Below the pieces are notes generated by a model, which saw only the letters and a list, made by a program, of their open reading frames with translations, had not been told where the DNA came from and did no database searches. A stretch of 64,000 bases of DNA from Solibacillus isronensis (GTDB taxonomy: Bacteria > Bacillota > Bacilli > Bacillales_A > Planococcaceae). The stretch lies in assembly GCF_900168685.1 (NCBI RefSeq), contig NZ_FVZN01000014.1:806001-870000 (forward strand), read 5' to 3'. Position numbers and translations under genes: made by a program. Below are positions 52,798 to 61,850 of this stretch, piece after piece; the stretch's first letter is position 1, and each line of letters opens with the position of its first letter.

Positions 52798-54567
52798 ATG
52801 AAAGTTAAGTGGTCGGGAAGATTTGAAGGCTATTCATTCGCCCATTTCAAAAAGGATTTGTTATCCGGGACGATTGTCGGGATTATTGCTGTACCGTTGG
52901 CGATGAGTTTTGCCATTGCCTCAGGGGTCAAACCGGAATACGGAATTTACACAGCAATTATCGCAGGTATTTTAATTTCCTTATTAGGAGGTTCAAAATT
53001 CCAAATCGGCGGTCCGACAGGTGCTTTCGTTCCGATTTTGCTTGGAGTTGTGCTCGTTTACGGGTATGAAAACTTGCTCATCGCAGGTTTAATGGCGGGA
53101 ATTATGCTGCTGCTGATGGGAATTTTCAGGCTGGGGTCACTGATCAAATTTATCCCGAGGCCCGTTACAGTAGGCTTTACAGCAGGAATTGCCGTCATTA
53201 TTTTTACCGGACAAATAGGAAATTTTTTAGGGTTAACAAATATGGAGCAGCATGAGAAGTTTCATATGAATGTTCTTGAAATTGCTTCCAATATTGAAAC
53301 CGTTAATTTTTATAGTTTACTCGTTGCAATTATAAGCTTCGCATTAATACTTATGGCCCCAAAAGTTTTACCGAAAGTGCCGGGTGCCCTAATTGGCATA
53401 ATTGTGTCCTCTTTTGTAACGGTACTTTTTTTACAGGGGCATGTTGCCACAATTGGCTCCACATATGGTGCAATACCGAATACACTTCCTCAGTTCCACA
53501 TACCGGAAATAACATTTGAACGTATTTACATGCTCATCGGTCCAGCGTTTGTCATTGCGATGCTCGGCGGGATTGAATCGCTGCTATCGGCGGTTGTTGC
53601 AGACGGCATGACGAACAGCAAACATAACAGTAACCGGGAACTGATCGGGCAAGGGGTTGCCAATATTGTGACACCGTTTTTTGGAGGAATACCTGCTACC
53701 GGGGCAATTGCACGAACGGCTACTAATATTAAATCCGGTGCTGTTTCGCCAATGTCAGGGGTAATCCATGGAATCTTCGTTTTAGTCACGCTATTATTGC
53801 TCGCGCCATTAGCGGTACATATACCACTTGCGAGTTTAGCACCTGTACTCATGATGGTCGCATGGAATATGAGCGAACGTCACCATTTCGCGCACATTCT
53901 AAAATTGAAATCCGGAGATTCGCTTGTTCTATGTATTACATTTTTACTGACAGTATTTATGAGCTTAACGGTTGCTGTAATGGCGGGACTCATTTTAGCG
54001 GTGATCCTATTTGCGAAAAGCATGGGCGATAGCCTTACTGTTTCCAAAGTACTGCCGAATTTGGACAGGGAGAACGGAAAGTTGCAGCCTCAGATTGTAT
54101 CAGATTTTCATGATTGTCCGCAAATCAGTATTTATACAATAGAAGGTCCTCTATTTTTTGGTGCTGCTGAAAAGTTTGAACAGACAATGCTGACAATACA
54201 GGAACGTCCGAAAGTGTTTATCCTTCGTATGCGTAAAGTGCCGTATATCGATTCGACAGGGGAAGAATATTTCCGCAATATCCTTCAAAATATAAACTCT
54301 TATGGTGGTAAAGTTTTCGTAACAAATGTACAGCCTGGATTAGAGCAAATGCTAAAGCGAAGCGGGTTGTATGATTTAATGGAAGCGGAACATTTTTATA
54401 ATACGACAAGTGACGCCATATCAGCGGCATGCCAGTATATCGAGGTAAATAATTGTATTGGATGCACACATTATGCGTTTAAAGAATGCCAATTGCTAGC
54501 AAATGGCATCCCGCTATCAGAGCATGAAGTGCAGGCACAGAATAAATTGACCGAAGCAACAATATAA
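52798..54567 (+). CDS. SulP-family anion transporter with STAS domain
   Basis: 589 aa. About 11-14 membrane helices to residue ~410 with SulP marks (AVPLAMSFAIASGVKPEYGIYTAI, GGPTGAFVPIL, GGIPATGAIARTATN), then a STAS domain (about 440-545, with YIDSTGEEYF). Substrate could be sulfate, bicarbonate or dicarboxylate. The last 45 residues carry CIGC...C, a small cysteine cluster outside the STAS fold. AAGAAGGG precedes the ATG. Single-gene unit. Confidence 0.9.
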   Translation: MKVKWSGRFEGYSFAHFKKDLLSGTIVGIIAVPLAMSFAIASGVKPEYGIYTAIIAGILISLLGGSKFQIGGPTGAFVPILLGVVLVYGYENLLIAGLMAGIMLLLMGIFRLGSLIKFIPRPVTVGFTAGIAVIIFTGQIGNFLGLTNMEQHEKFHMNVLEIASNIETVNFYSLLVAIISFALILMAPKVLPKVPGALIGIIVSSFVTVLFLQGHVATIGSTYGAIPNTLPQFHIPEITFERIYMLIGPAFVIAMLGGIESLLSAVVADGMTNSKHNSNRELIGQGVANIVTPFFGGIPATGAIARTATNIKSGAVSPMSGVIHGIFVLVTLLLLAPLAVHIPLASLAPVLMMVAWNMSERHHFAHILKLKSGDSLVLCITFLLTVFMSLTVAVMAGLILAVILFAKSMGDSLTVSKVLPNLDRENGKLQPQIVSDFHDCPQISIYTIEGPLFFGAAEKFEQTMLTIQERPKVFILRMRKVPYIDSTGEEYFRNILQNINSYGGKVFVTNVQPGLEQMLKRSGLYDLMEAEHFYNTTSDAISAACQYIEVNNCIGCTHYAFKECQLLANGIPLSEHEVQAQNKLTEATI

Positions 54568-54600
54568 CATGTATAAAATTCTGAAAAAGAACAAAGAATA

Positions 54601-54645
54601 AGAGACTGAATGGAAAGGTAAAACTTTCTGTTCAGTCTCTTTTTT
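54601..54645 (+). terminator. Rho-independent terminator after the SulP gene
   Basis: GAGACTGAATGGAAAG / CTTTCTGTTCAGTCTC stem followed by six T. Confidence 0.9.
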
Positions 54646-54745
54646 CATGTTAAGGATGATTAAAAATAGACCGCGTTACCTATACTGATTTTAGTTGTCG
54701 CAGGAGCACTACTTTTAACGAATGAACACTAGTTTTGTCAGCTAG

Positions 54746-54774
54746 ATAGGATTATTCCTGAACTTGCCGAATTT
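54746..54774 (+). promoter_or_regulatory. SigH-type promoter of the spoIIA operon
   Basis: ATAGGATTA (54746-54754), 11-bp spacer, GCCGAATTT (54766-54774): exact fit to RNAGGAWWW-N11/12-RNNGAATWW. The start codon is 24 bp downstream. SigH control of spoIIA is established in B. subtilis. Confidence 0.85.
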
Positions 54775-54798
54775 GCATGCAAGAAGGAGGCGATGTAG

Positions 54799-55161
54799 GT
54801 GAACTTTAATTTAACGATGTATCCAAATGATGTATTGATTGTCCAACTATTTGGCGAACTGGATCATCATGAGACAGAAAAAGTGAGAACACATATATCG
54901 AAAGCTATTTTACAAGGAAATGTAAAATTACTCGTTTGGAATTTAGAGCATTTGCATTTTATGGACAGTTCCGGAATTGGATTAGTGCTTGGCAGGATGC
55001 GAGAACTCCGAGCTGTCGATGGACAAACAATCTTGTTAAATCCGTCAAAAACGATGCAGAAAATATTCCAGTATTCCGGTTTAGGAAATCTAATACAATT
55101 TGCATCTGAACAGCAAGTTATTTCACACAGCGAGGGGGATTGTCAATGGATAACGAAATGA
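54799..55161 (+). CDS. spoIIAA: Anti-sigma F factor antagonist SpoIIAA
   Basis: 120 aa STAS protein. ELDHHETEKVR and FMDSSGIGLVLGRMRE are conserved; Ser57 aligns with the serine phosphorylated by SpoIIAB. Unphosphorylated SpoIIAA frees SigF in the forespore. GTG start after AAGGAGGCG. First gene of the three-gene operon; overlaps spoIIAB by 16 bases. Confidence 0.96.
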   Translation: MNFNLTMYPNDVLIVQLFGELDHHETEKVRTHISKAILQGNVKLLVWNLEHLHFMDSSGIGLVLGRMRELRAVDGQTILLNPSKTMQKIFQYSGLGNLIQFASEQQVISHSEGDCQWITK

Positions 55162-55586
55162 CGCTAACTTTTTTGGCGCGCAGTGAAAATGAAGGGTTGG
55201 CACGTATTGCCGTTACAAGCTTTATGGCACAACTCGATCCGACAATTGAAGAGCTATCGGAATGTAAAACAATCGTATCAGAGGCTGTATCGAACGCCAT
55301 TATCCATGGTTATGCCGATAATCCGCATGGCATTATTACGGTTTATGCGGTTCGTTACGGTTCGGAAGTAAGTGTGACAATTAAAGATGAAGGTTGCGGA
55401 ATTGAAGATATCGAACAAGCACGTGAGCCATTATTTACAACGAAGCCGGAGCTTGAACGTTCCGGAATGGGCTTTACAATTATGGAAAGTTTTTCGGATT
55501 TCCTGCAAGTAGAATCCGTACTAGGAAAAGGCACAGTCGTAACATTCACAAAACAAATTTTGCCAATAGGGACACTCGTGACATAA
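55146..55586 (+). CDS. spoIIAB: Anti-sigma F factor and serine kinase SpoIIAB
   Basis: 146 aa GHKL ATPase/kinase: N box ETIVSEAVSNAIIHGY-like (TIVSEAVSNAIIHGY), G1 DEGCGIEDI, G2 ERSGMGFTIMESF. It binds SigF and phosphorylates SpoIIAA. ATG 55146 is 7 bases after GAGGGGG; an in-frame TTG at 55140 is too close. 12 bp to sigF. Confidence 0.96.
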   Translation: MDNEMTLTFLARSENEGLARIAVTSFMAQLDPTIEELSECKTIVSEAVSNAIIHGYADNPHGIITVYAVRYGSEVSVTIKDEGCGIEDIEQAREPLFTTKPELERSGMGFTIMESFSDFLQVESVLGKGTVVTFTKQILPIGTLVT

Positions 55587-55598
55587 CGAAATAAGGGG

Positions 55599-56366
55599 AT
55601 GGGGAACATCGAGCAGTCATCTGAAACGTTATTAACGCAAGCTTATATGCGTGAACTAATCGCAAAGTCACAACAAGGCGATCAAGTTGCGAGAAAAACG
55701 ATGATTGAAGGAAATACTAGACTTGTTTGGTCTATCGTTCAACGCTTCGCATCAAGGGGTGTTGAACTGGAAGATTTGTTTCAAATTGGCTGTATTGGCT
55801 TAATGAAATCGGTTGATAAATTCGACTTGTCCTATGAAGTGAAATTTTCCACATATGCAGTGCCGATGATTATTGGGGAGATTCAACGTTTTTTAAGAGA
55901 TGACGGTATGGTAAAGGTAAGTCGTTCTATTCGGGAATTGAATTACAAAATTCGTCATGCGACTGATGACTATTTAAAAACGAATGAAAAACCTCCATCT
56001 GTTGCAGAGCTGGCTGAAATATTGCAAGTTTCACAAGAAGATATTTTATTGGCAACTGATGCGATGCGTGATCCGGCTAGTTTGCATGATCAGCTCTTTG
56101 AAAATGATGGAGATTCCATTACATTAATGGATCAGATGCGGGACGATAAGTCTGAGCTTGCATTTGACTACGTTCCATTAAAAGACATGTTGAAGAGACT
56201 AGGGAAACGGGAACAATCGATCATTTATTTCCGCTATTATCTGGATTTAACCCAGACGGAAATTGCCGATCGTCTCGGTATCTCACAAGTACAAGTATCA
56301 CGATTGGAAAAGAAAATACTAGCCCAGTTGAAATCATGGATGGATCAGTCTACATTAAGCAGATAA
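55599..56366 (+). CDS. sigF: Sporulation sigma factor SigF
   Basis: 255 aa. Region 2 (TRLVWSIVQRFASRGVELEDLFQIGCIGLMKSVDKFD, FSTYAVPMIIGEIQRFLRDDG) and region 4 helix-turn-helix (QTEIADRLGISQVQVSRLEKKIL) match the forespore-specific SigF. The start is less clear: ATG 55599 directly follows AAGGGG with almost no spacing, so coupling to spoIIAB may drive translation. Confidence 0.95.
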   Translation: MGNIEQSSETLLTQAYMRELIAKSQQGDQVARKTMIEGNTRLVWSIVQRFASRGVELEDLFQIGCIGLMKSVDKFDLSYEVKFSTYAVPMIIGEIQRFLRDDGMVKVSRSIRELNYKIRHATDDYLKTNEKPPSVAELAEILQVSQEDILLATDAMRDPASLHDQLFENDGDSITLMDQMRDDKSELAFDYVPLKDMLKRLGKREQSIIYFRYYLDLTQTEIADRLGISQVQVSRLEKKILAQLKSWMDQSTLSR

Positions 56367-56427
56367 GTTAAGTGACCCGCAATTACTCCATGGTGTATTA
56401 GACTAAATATGAATAAGCGGTGAAAAA

Positions 56428-57873
56428 ATGACAAATCAGCTTTTTACATCAATGAAAATTGCAGAAGGCTTCTTCAATTCAAAATTTGAGCCAGAGAAGA
56501 ACTTTGATTTATGTATTAAAGAAATTACGATCAAAAATTTACCGACATTAACGGTATATGTGAGCGGTCTCATCAATGGAGACAGCTTGACGGAAATACT
56601 GTCTGATCTACAGCGGGACAACGATGATGAAGAAATACTGGATGAACAGGACTATTTTCACGCCCACTTCAACTTCTTCGGGGTAGATTTAGCGTCGTCG
56701 ATTGATGACTTTATGCTCGGAGTTTTAAGTGGGCGAGTAGGGTTTGTTACGAAAAGCGGTTACTGCTATTTGGCGGAATTCCGGAATTATCCGGGACGTA
56801 ATCCAGAAGAACCTGACAATGAAAAAGTTATTCGTGGTTCAAGAGACGGTTTTGCCGAAAATATTATTTTGAATACGGCATTGATTCGTCGACGCATACG
56901 AAGTGAAAAGCTGCGATTTCATATGCATCACGTAACGACCTATAGCCAAACGGATATCGTTCTTTCGTATATGGATGATCTAGTAAATGAGAACCATTTA
57001 CAATGGATCATTGAACGGCTTGGGCAAATTAAACATGATGGGTTAACGATGAGTGACAAATCGTTGGAGGAATGGCTGTTTAAGCAAAAATATCACCCTT
57101 TGCCATTTGTGCGCTATACGGAGCGGCCAGATATTGTAGCTGCCCATATTTTAGAGGGGCATATTGCGATTATGGTCGATACATCGCCTTCTGTAATGCT
57201 TATCCCTGTCACCATGTTCCATTTGCTGCAGCATGCGGAAGAATATCGCCAGGCGCCGTTAGTCGGTACGATGATGCGGTTCCTTCGTTTTGGAGCGGTT
57301 ATTTTAAGCTTTCTTTTACTTCCTTACTGGTATTTACTCGTTACACATCCCGAGTTACTCCCCGATAAGTTAGCATTTATCGGGATAAATGAAAAAGGTG
57401 AAATTCCTATATTCCTGCAAATATTAATTGCGGATATCGGGATTGAATATTTGCGAATTGCAGCGATTCATACACCAACACCGTTATCGACCGCAATGGG
57501 ATTAATCGCCGGTATTATCATCGGGCAAATTGCGATCGACGTTGGACTATTTTCAAGTGAAATTGTACTATATACTGCGATTACCGCCATTTTTACATTT
57601 GCGATTCCGAACTACGAATTGAGTATTTCGGTGAAAGTGTTCCGTTTGATTCTATTAAGCGCGACCGCGTTATTTGGCATTAACGGATTCTTTATTGGGG
57701 CGTTCTTGATTTTCACTTATTTATGTTCATTGAAACCGATGAATGTGCCGTATTTATGGCCGCTTGTGCCGTTTTTCCCGAAGGCATTCGCTCGTGTTGT
57801 TATTCGAACACCGATGTCGGAAGATGCACCGAGGCCATTTATCGTGAACGCAAAAAAGCGAAAACGTGTATAA
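56428..57873 (+). CDS. spoVAF: SpoVAF, GerA-family spore membrane protein
   Basis: 481 aa. N-terminal soluble GerA domain (about 1-270) and five C-terminal membrane helices, with RTPMSEDAPRPFIV at the end. SpoVAF aids DPA release in germination. In B. subtilis it ends the spoVA operon between sigF and lysA; here spoVAA to spoVAE are absent from this place and SpoVAF alone remains. AGCGGTG ribosome site. I found no clear SigG promoter in the 61-bp gap. Confidence 0.9.
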   Translation: MTNQLFTSMKIAEGFFNSKFEPEKNFDLCIKEITIKNLPTLTVYVSGLINGDSLTEILSDLQRDNDDEEILDEQDYFHAHFNFFGVDLASSIDDFMLGVLSGRVGFVTKSGYCYLAEFRNYPGRNPEEPDNEKVIRGSRDGFAENIILNTALIRRRIRSEKLRFHMHHVTTYSQTDIVLSYMDDLVNENHLQWIIERLGQIKHDGLTMSDKSLEEWLFKQKYHPLPFVRYTERPDIVAAHILEGHIAIMVDTSPSVMLIPVTMFHLLQHAEEYRQAPLVGTMMRFLRFGAVILSFLLLPYWYLLVTHPELLPDKLAFIGINEKGEIPIFLQILIADIGIEYLRIAAIHTPTPLSTAMGLIAGIIIGQIAIDVGLFSSEIVLYTAITAIFTFAIPNYELSISVKVFRLILLSATALFGINGFFIGAFLIFTYLCSLKPMNVPYLWPLVPFFPKAFARVVIRTPMSEDAPRPFIVNAKKRKRV

Positions 57874-57890
57874 ACATGAATTGCATCACT

Positions 57891-57920
57891 TTGACACCTA
57901 TGTTAAAGTTCTCATATAAT
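57891..57920 (+). promoter_or_regulatory. SigA-type promoter of lysA
   Basis: TTGACA (57891-57896), 18-bp spacer, TATAAT (57915-57920): both hexamers are consensus. The 50-nt leader is too short for a lysine riboswitch and none is visible. Confidence 0.8.
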
Positions 57921-57975
57921 ATTTTGTGATTTTTGAGAATATTAGCGAGGATTAGCTAAGTCAGGGGAGAATACG

Positions 57976-59295
57976 ATGCATTTATATGGAACACAGCAAA
58001 TTAATGAGCTCGGTCATTTAACAATTGGCGGGGTAGATACAATTGAATTGGCAAAACAATACGGGACACCGTTATTCGTTTATGATACAGCGTTAATTCG
58101 TAAACGTTCACGCGGCTTTATCGATACATTTGAACAATTAGGTGTAAAAGCGCAAGTTGCTTATGCATCTAAAGCATTCGCCTGTGTTGCGGCATATCAG
58201 TTAGCTGCGCAGGAAAACCTGTCGCTGGATGTTGTATCAGGCGGAGAACTTTATACAGCGATTAAAGCTGGATTCCCGGCAGATCGCATTCATTTCCATG
58301 GCAATAATAAATCGGTTGCCGAACTTGAATTGGCATTTGAAACGGGAATCGGTTGTATTGTAGTCGATAACTTTTACGAGATTTCGTTAATTAAAGAAAT
58401 CGCACAGCAGAAAAATCAGCAAATGAAAATTTTATTACGTGTGACACCAGGTGTTGAAGCACATACTCATGATTTTATTACAACAGGTCAAGCAGATTCT
58501 AAATTTGGCTTTGACTTAAATAATGGACAAGCTGATGAGGCATTTAAGCAAGTAGTGAACGATCAACATATCGAACTATTAGGTTTACATTGCCACATCG
58601 GCTCTCAAATTTTTGAAACAGAAGGCTTTAGTTTGGCAGCAGGTAAAGTAATGCAAAAAATGGGTGCATGGAAAGAACAGCACGGTTTTGTTGCACAAGT
58701 GCTGAATCTTGGCGGTGGCTTCGGTATCCGTTATACAGAAGAGGACAAGCCTTTAGAACCTCATGAATATGTTGCGGACATGATTCGAACAGTGCAGGAT
58801 GAAAGTAAAAAACTTAATTTGACAATGCCTGAAATTTGGATTGAGCCAGGCCGTTCTTTAGTTGGTGATGCAGGTACATCACTGTACACAATCGGTTCTC
58901 AGAAAACAGTACCAAATGTGCGTGAATATATTGCTGTTGATGGCGGGATGAGCGATAATATCCGTCCAGCACTTTACGATGCAAAATATGAAGCGATTAT
59001 TGCCAATAAAGCAAATGATCCAAAAACAAGTACATACACTGTTGCAGGTAAGCTATGTGAGTCAGGAGATAAGTTAATTATTGATGCGTCATTACAAAAT
59101 GCACATACCGGTGATATTTTAGCGATGTTCTGTACAGGGGCATACGGTTATTCAATGGCATCAAACTATAACCGTGTACCAAGACCGGCAGTTGTATTCG
59201 TTGAAAACGGAGAGCACCAATTAGCGATTAAACGTGAAAGCTATGAAGATTTAGTGGCAAATGATTTGCCGTTAACATTTACAAAGGGTGAATAG
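57976..59295 (+). CDS. lysA: Diaminopimelate decarboxylase LysA
   Basis: 439 aa fold-type III PLP enzyme, last step of lysine synthesis. PLP Lys66 in AYASKAFAC, HGNNKS, LHCHIGSQI, LGGGFGI, EPGRSLVG and the active-site Cys in LCESGD are present. AGGGGAG precedes the ATG. Strong promoter upstream. Confidence 0.96.
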   Translation: MHLYGTQQINELGHLTIGGVDTIELAKQYGTPLFVYDTALIRKRSRGFIDTFEQLGVKAQVAYASKAFACVAAYQLAAQENLSLDVVSGGELYTAIKAGFPADRIHFHGNNKSVAELELAFETGIGCIVVDNFYEISLIKEIAQQKNQQMKILLRVTPGVEAHTHDFITTGQADSKFGFDLNNGQADEAFKQVVNDQHIELLGLHCHIGSQIFETEGFSLAAGKVMQKMGAWKEQHGFVAQVLNLGGGFGIRYTEEDKPLEPHEYVADMIRTVQDESKKLNLTMPEIWIEPGRSLVGDAGTSLYTIGSQKTVPNVREYIAVDGGMSDNIRPALYDAKYEAIIANKANDPKTSTYTVAGKLCESGDKLIIDASLQNAHTGDILAMFCTGAYGYSMASNYNRVPRPAVVFVENGEHQLAIKRESYEDLVANDLPLTFTKGE

Positions 59296-59298
59296 CCG

Positions 59299-59412
59299 TT
59301 GAAATTATCCAAGCAAGCTAAATGGGGTATCGGTCTATTAATTGGAATTGTGATTTGGTCGCTCTTGTTCATTTACATTATTAGTCCGCTAATTTACAAA
59401 TTTTCAAACTGA
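59299..59412 (+). CDS. 37-residue single-pass membrane peptide
   Basis: TTG start four bases after the lysA stop, with AAGGGTGA inside the lysA end as ribosome site. The product is MKLSKQAKWGIG followed by one hydrophobic helix (about 10-32) and YKFSN. Clean frame, good site and tight coupling to lysA favour a real small gene; function unknown. Confidence 0.55.
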   Translation: MKLSKQAKWGIGLLIGIVIWSLLFIYIISPLIYKFSN

Positions 59413-59489
59413 ACGTTGGAAAATTGTGTTATTGCATTTCGGTCGATCTTTTGATAGGATGTGCAATGGTAGAATTGAGGGAATGTAAA

Positions 59490-59849
59490 ATGTTAGTTCG
59501 ATATAAAAAAGCACTTGAAAAAATTGCAATGGGATTAATTTCGTTAATGCCACAAGAAAAAGACATTAAACGCTTAATGGAAACCATTCAACAATATGAA
59601 CAAAATGAAAATTGGACACTCTTCTTATGGAAAAATGGCGAAGAATATGTAGGGGCTATAGGGATTGCAGAAGAAAATGATGCTGCAGTCGTTCAACATA
59701 TTACAGTCATCCCGTCGTATCGTGGTGAAGGTGTCGCATTAGAAATGTTACATGAACTGCGGAATATGGGCTATGAACATATTCAAGCGAATGAAGATAC
59801 AAGTGCATTTGTCCAAAAATGTATACCTATATTAAAAGAAGTCGACTAA
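59490..59849 (+). CDS. ribT: RibT, GNAT-type N-acetyltransferase
   Basis: 119 aa. MLVRYKKALEKIAMGLISLMPQEKD and VIPSYRGEGVALEML match RibT of B. subtilis, the last gene of its riboflavin operon. Here ribD, ribE, ribBA and ribH are not beside it, so its link to riboflavin is only by descent. ATG 59490 follows GAGGGAATG. Its stop lies inside a two-way terminator. Confidence 0.88.
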   Translation: MLVRYKKALEKIAMGLISLMPQEKDIKRLMETIQQYEQNENWTLFLWKNGEEYVGAIGIAEENDAAVVQHITVIPSYRGEGVALEMLHELRNMGYEHIQANEDTSAFVQKCIPILKEVD

Positions 59850-59871
59850 CTTATTGTCGACTTCTTTTTTT
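59836..59871. terminator. Bidirectional terminator overlapping ribT and ypuF ends
   Basis: AAGAAGTCGAC / GTCGACTTCTT arms with T runs; the stop codons of both converging genes lie within it. Confidence 0.88.
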
Positions 59872-60351
59872 AAATTCTCTAGCTTCCAGTATTTCTGACC
59901 GGTCCCGAAGCATATGTTTATTGAAAATAAAGTGTGAATCCATAGGAGGAATCGACTTTATTCTTTCATGTACCAATTCTTGCAGCTGTCGATCTGTAAT
60001 AGGCAGTGTAAAGTGTGCGAATGGTTGATTTTCCTGTATTTTTCGAAGCTGGTTTTTCATCAGGAGAAGCAATTGTCTTACATCTATATACTCGAAAAAT
60101 TCACTATTGTGATTCAGCTCAAAGTTAACAATGGCTTTTTCCATTATGCGTGCAGCACCAGTAATATTTGCCCGCCGAAAGTGGTACATACCTGTCGCAA
60201 GCTGGACATAGCCTACTAACGGATGAAACTTTTCTCTTGGTGCGATTTCCTTCCAATATTCTTCTAAAACTTCATGGCATTCAAAATAGTCATTATTGCC
60301 ATTAAAATAAGCGCAATAATCGATAAATAGTGGATGAAACAAAGGATGCAT
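59851..60351 (-). CDS. DUF309 protein (YpuF-like)
   Basis: 166 aa helical protein with the family motif NDYFECHEVLEEYWK and LVGYVQLATGMYHFRRANITGAARI. B. subtilis ypuF sits at the same place before scpA. Unknown function. AAAGGAG precedes the ATG. Confidence 0.88.
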   Translation of the reverse strand: MHPLFHPLFIDYCAYFNGNNDYFECHEVLEEYWKEIAPREKFHPLVGYVQLATGMYHFRRANITGAARIMEKAIVNFELNHNSEFFEYIDVRQLLLLMKNQLRKIQENQPFAHFTLPITDRQLQELVHERIKSIPPMDSHFIFNKHMLRDRSEILEAREFKKRSRQ

Positions 60352-60499
60352 TGTTTTCTCCTTTCCTCTATACTAATTAGATAGGTTCTGCTATATTTGG
60401 TTGAATTTTGACGAATAAACTAACTAGCAAAACGTAAAATTAATCATAGCGTGAATTAGATGCTAATGATAATTTCCGAATAACGATAGGTGGTATTTT

Positions 60500-61282
60500 A
60501 TGTCTTACGAAGTGAAACTAGACGCCTTTAGCGGGCCGCTAGATTTATTATTGCATTTAATTCATCGTTTGGAAATTGATATATATGATATTCCAATGGC
60601 GGAATTAACGGAACAGTATATTGATCACATCCATGCGATGCAAACATTGGAATTGAATGAAGCAAGCGAATATTTAGTAATGGCCGCAACATTATTAGCG
60701 ATTAAAAGCCGTATGCTCATTCCGATTAATGAAAACGAAATCGATGCAGAGGAACTCGAAGTAGATGAAGTCGATCCACGGGAAGAGCTTGTTGCACGTT
60801 TAATCGAATATAAAAAGTATAAAGAAGCAGCTGTCCAACTTCAGGAATTGGAAACAGAGCGTGGGCAAGTGTTCACGAAAGCACCGGCAGACTTGTCGGA
60901 ATTTATGCCGGAAGAACAATTAGCGCTTTTTGATCAAAATGTAAATGTTTACGATATGTTAAGTGCGTTCCAAAAACTAATGCGTCGTAAACAGTTGAAA
61001 AAACCATTGTCAACGCGCATCGCAAGACAGGAAATTTCAGTGAAGGAACAAATGCGCTCCGTTGTAAACATTCTAAAAAATGCAGGCGGAAGAGTTATGT
61101 TCTCGCAATTGTTTGAAGCAGAGGATAAGCCAATGCTTGTATTGACGTTTTTAACATTACTGGAATTAATGAAGCGCCAAGTGATTTTTGTGGAACAGCA
61201 AAATAACTTCGATGATTTATCTGTATTATTGACAAAAGAGGAGATCAATGATGAATTCGAACAACTTACTGAGCCGAATTGA
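60500..61282 (+). CDS. scpA: Segregation and condensation protein ScpA
   Basis: 260 aa kleisin of the Smc-ScpAB condensin. N-terminal Smc-neck-binding part (FSGPLDLLLHLIHRLEIDIYDIPMAELTEQYI), acidic middle, C-terminal winged helix (about 180-245). AGGTGG ribosome site. scpB starts 35 bases before its end. Confidence 0.96.
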   Translation: MSYEVKLDAFSGPLDLLLHLIHRLEIDIYDIPMAELTEQYIDHIHAMQTLELNEASEYLVMAATLLAIKSRMLIPINENEIDAEELEVDEVDPREELVARLIEYKKYKEAAVQLQELETERGQVFTKAPADLSEFMPEEQLALFDQNVNVYDMLSAFQKLMRRKQLKKPLSTRIARQEISVKEQMRSVVNILKNAGGRVMFSQLFEAEDKPMLVLTFLTLLELMKRQVIFVEQQNNFDDLSVLLTKEEINDEFEQLTEPN

Positions 61283-61838
61283 GGCACTATTATTCGTAGC
61301 TGGTGATGAAGGTATGACTATTAAACAACTTGCACAATATATAGAAGTAGAACCTATGGATATTGAAGCGGGATTAAGCGAACTCCTGTCTCATTACAAT
61401 GAGGAGGAAATGCGGGGAATTACATTAAAACAGCTTGCCGGTACATATCAATTAACAACAAAACCGGAAGTGACCGACACATTGAAAAAATTAATTGAAA
61501 ACCCGACAAACCAAGTATTAACCGCAGCTTCATTAGAGGTTCTGGCAATTATAGCGTATAAGCAGCCGATCACGCGCGCGGAAGTGGAAGATCTGCGAGG
61601 GGTGAAAAGCGAACGCCCGATTGCGACACTCGTTTCAAGGGCGCTTGTACAGGAAGTTGGCAGGGCGGAAGGAACAGGACGGGCAATTTTATATGGGACG
61701 ACAAAAGAGTTCCTAAATTATTTTGGCTTAAAAAATATTAAAGAATTGCCGCCGTTACCGGAAGAAGTCGATCAGGAAGATGATCAGCCGACTGATTTAT
61801 TTTTAACGAAGTTCCAGGAAACATTTAACCAAAATTAA
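61248..61838 (+). CDS. scpB: Segregation and condensation protein ScpB
   Basis: 196 aa, two winged helices (LLSRIEALLFVAGDEGMTIKQLA; VLAIIAYKQPITRAEVEDLRGV). Binds ScpA as a dimer. Two adjacent ATGs (61248, 61251) follow GAGGAG; either may be used. Overlaps scpA and is followed 12 bp later by the DacB-like gene. Confidence 0.95.
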   Translation: MMNSNNLLSRIEALLFVAGDEGMTIKQLAQYIEVEPMDIEAGLSELLSHYNEEEMRGITLKQLAGTYQLTTKPEVTDTLKKLIENPTNQVLTAASLEVLAIIAYKQPITRAEVEDLRGVKSERPIATLVSRALVQEVGRAEGTGRAILYGTTKEFLNYFGLKNIKELPPLPEEVDQEDDQPTDLFLTKFQETFNQN

Positions 61839-61850
61839 AGGAGTGGCCTG

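Noticed and set aside
57921-57975. Lysine riboswitch before lysA
   Set aside because: The leader is about 50 nt, too short, and lacks L-box sequence.
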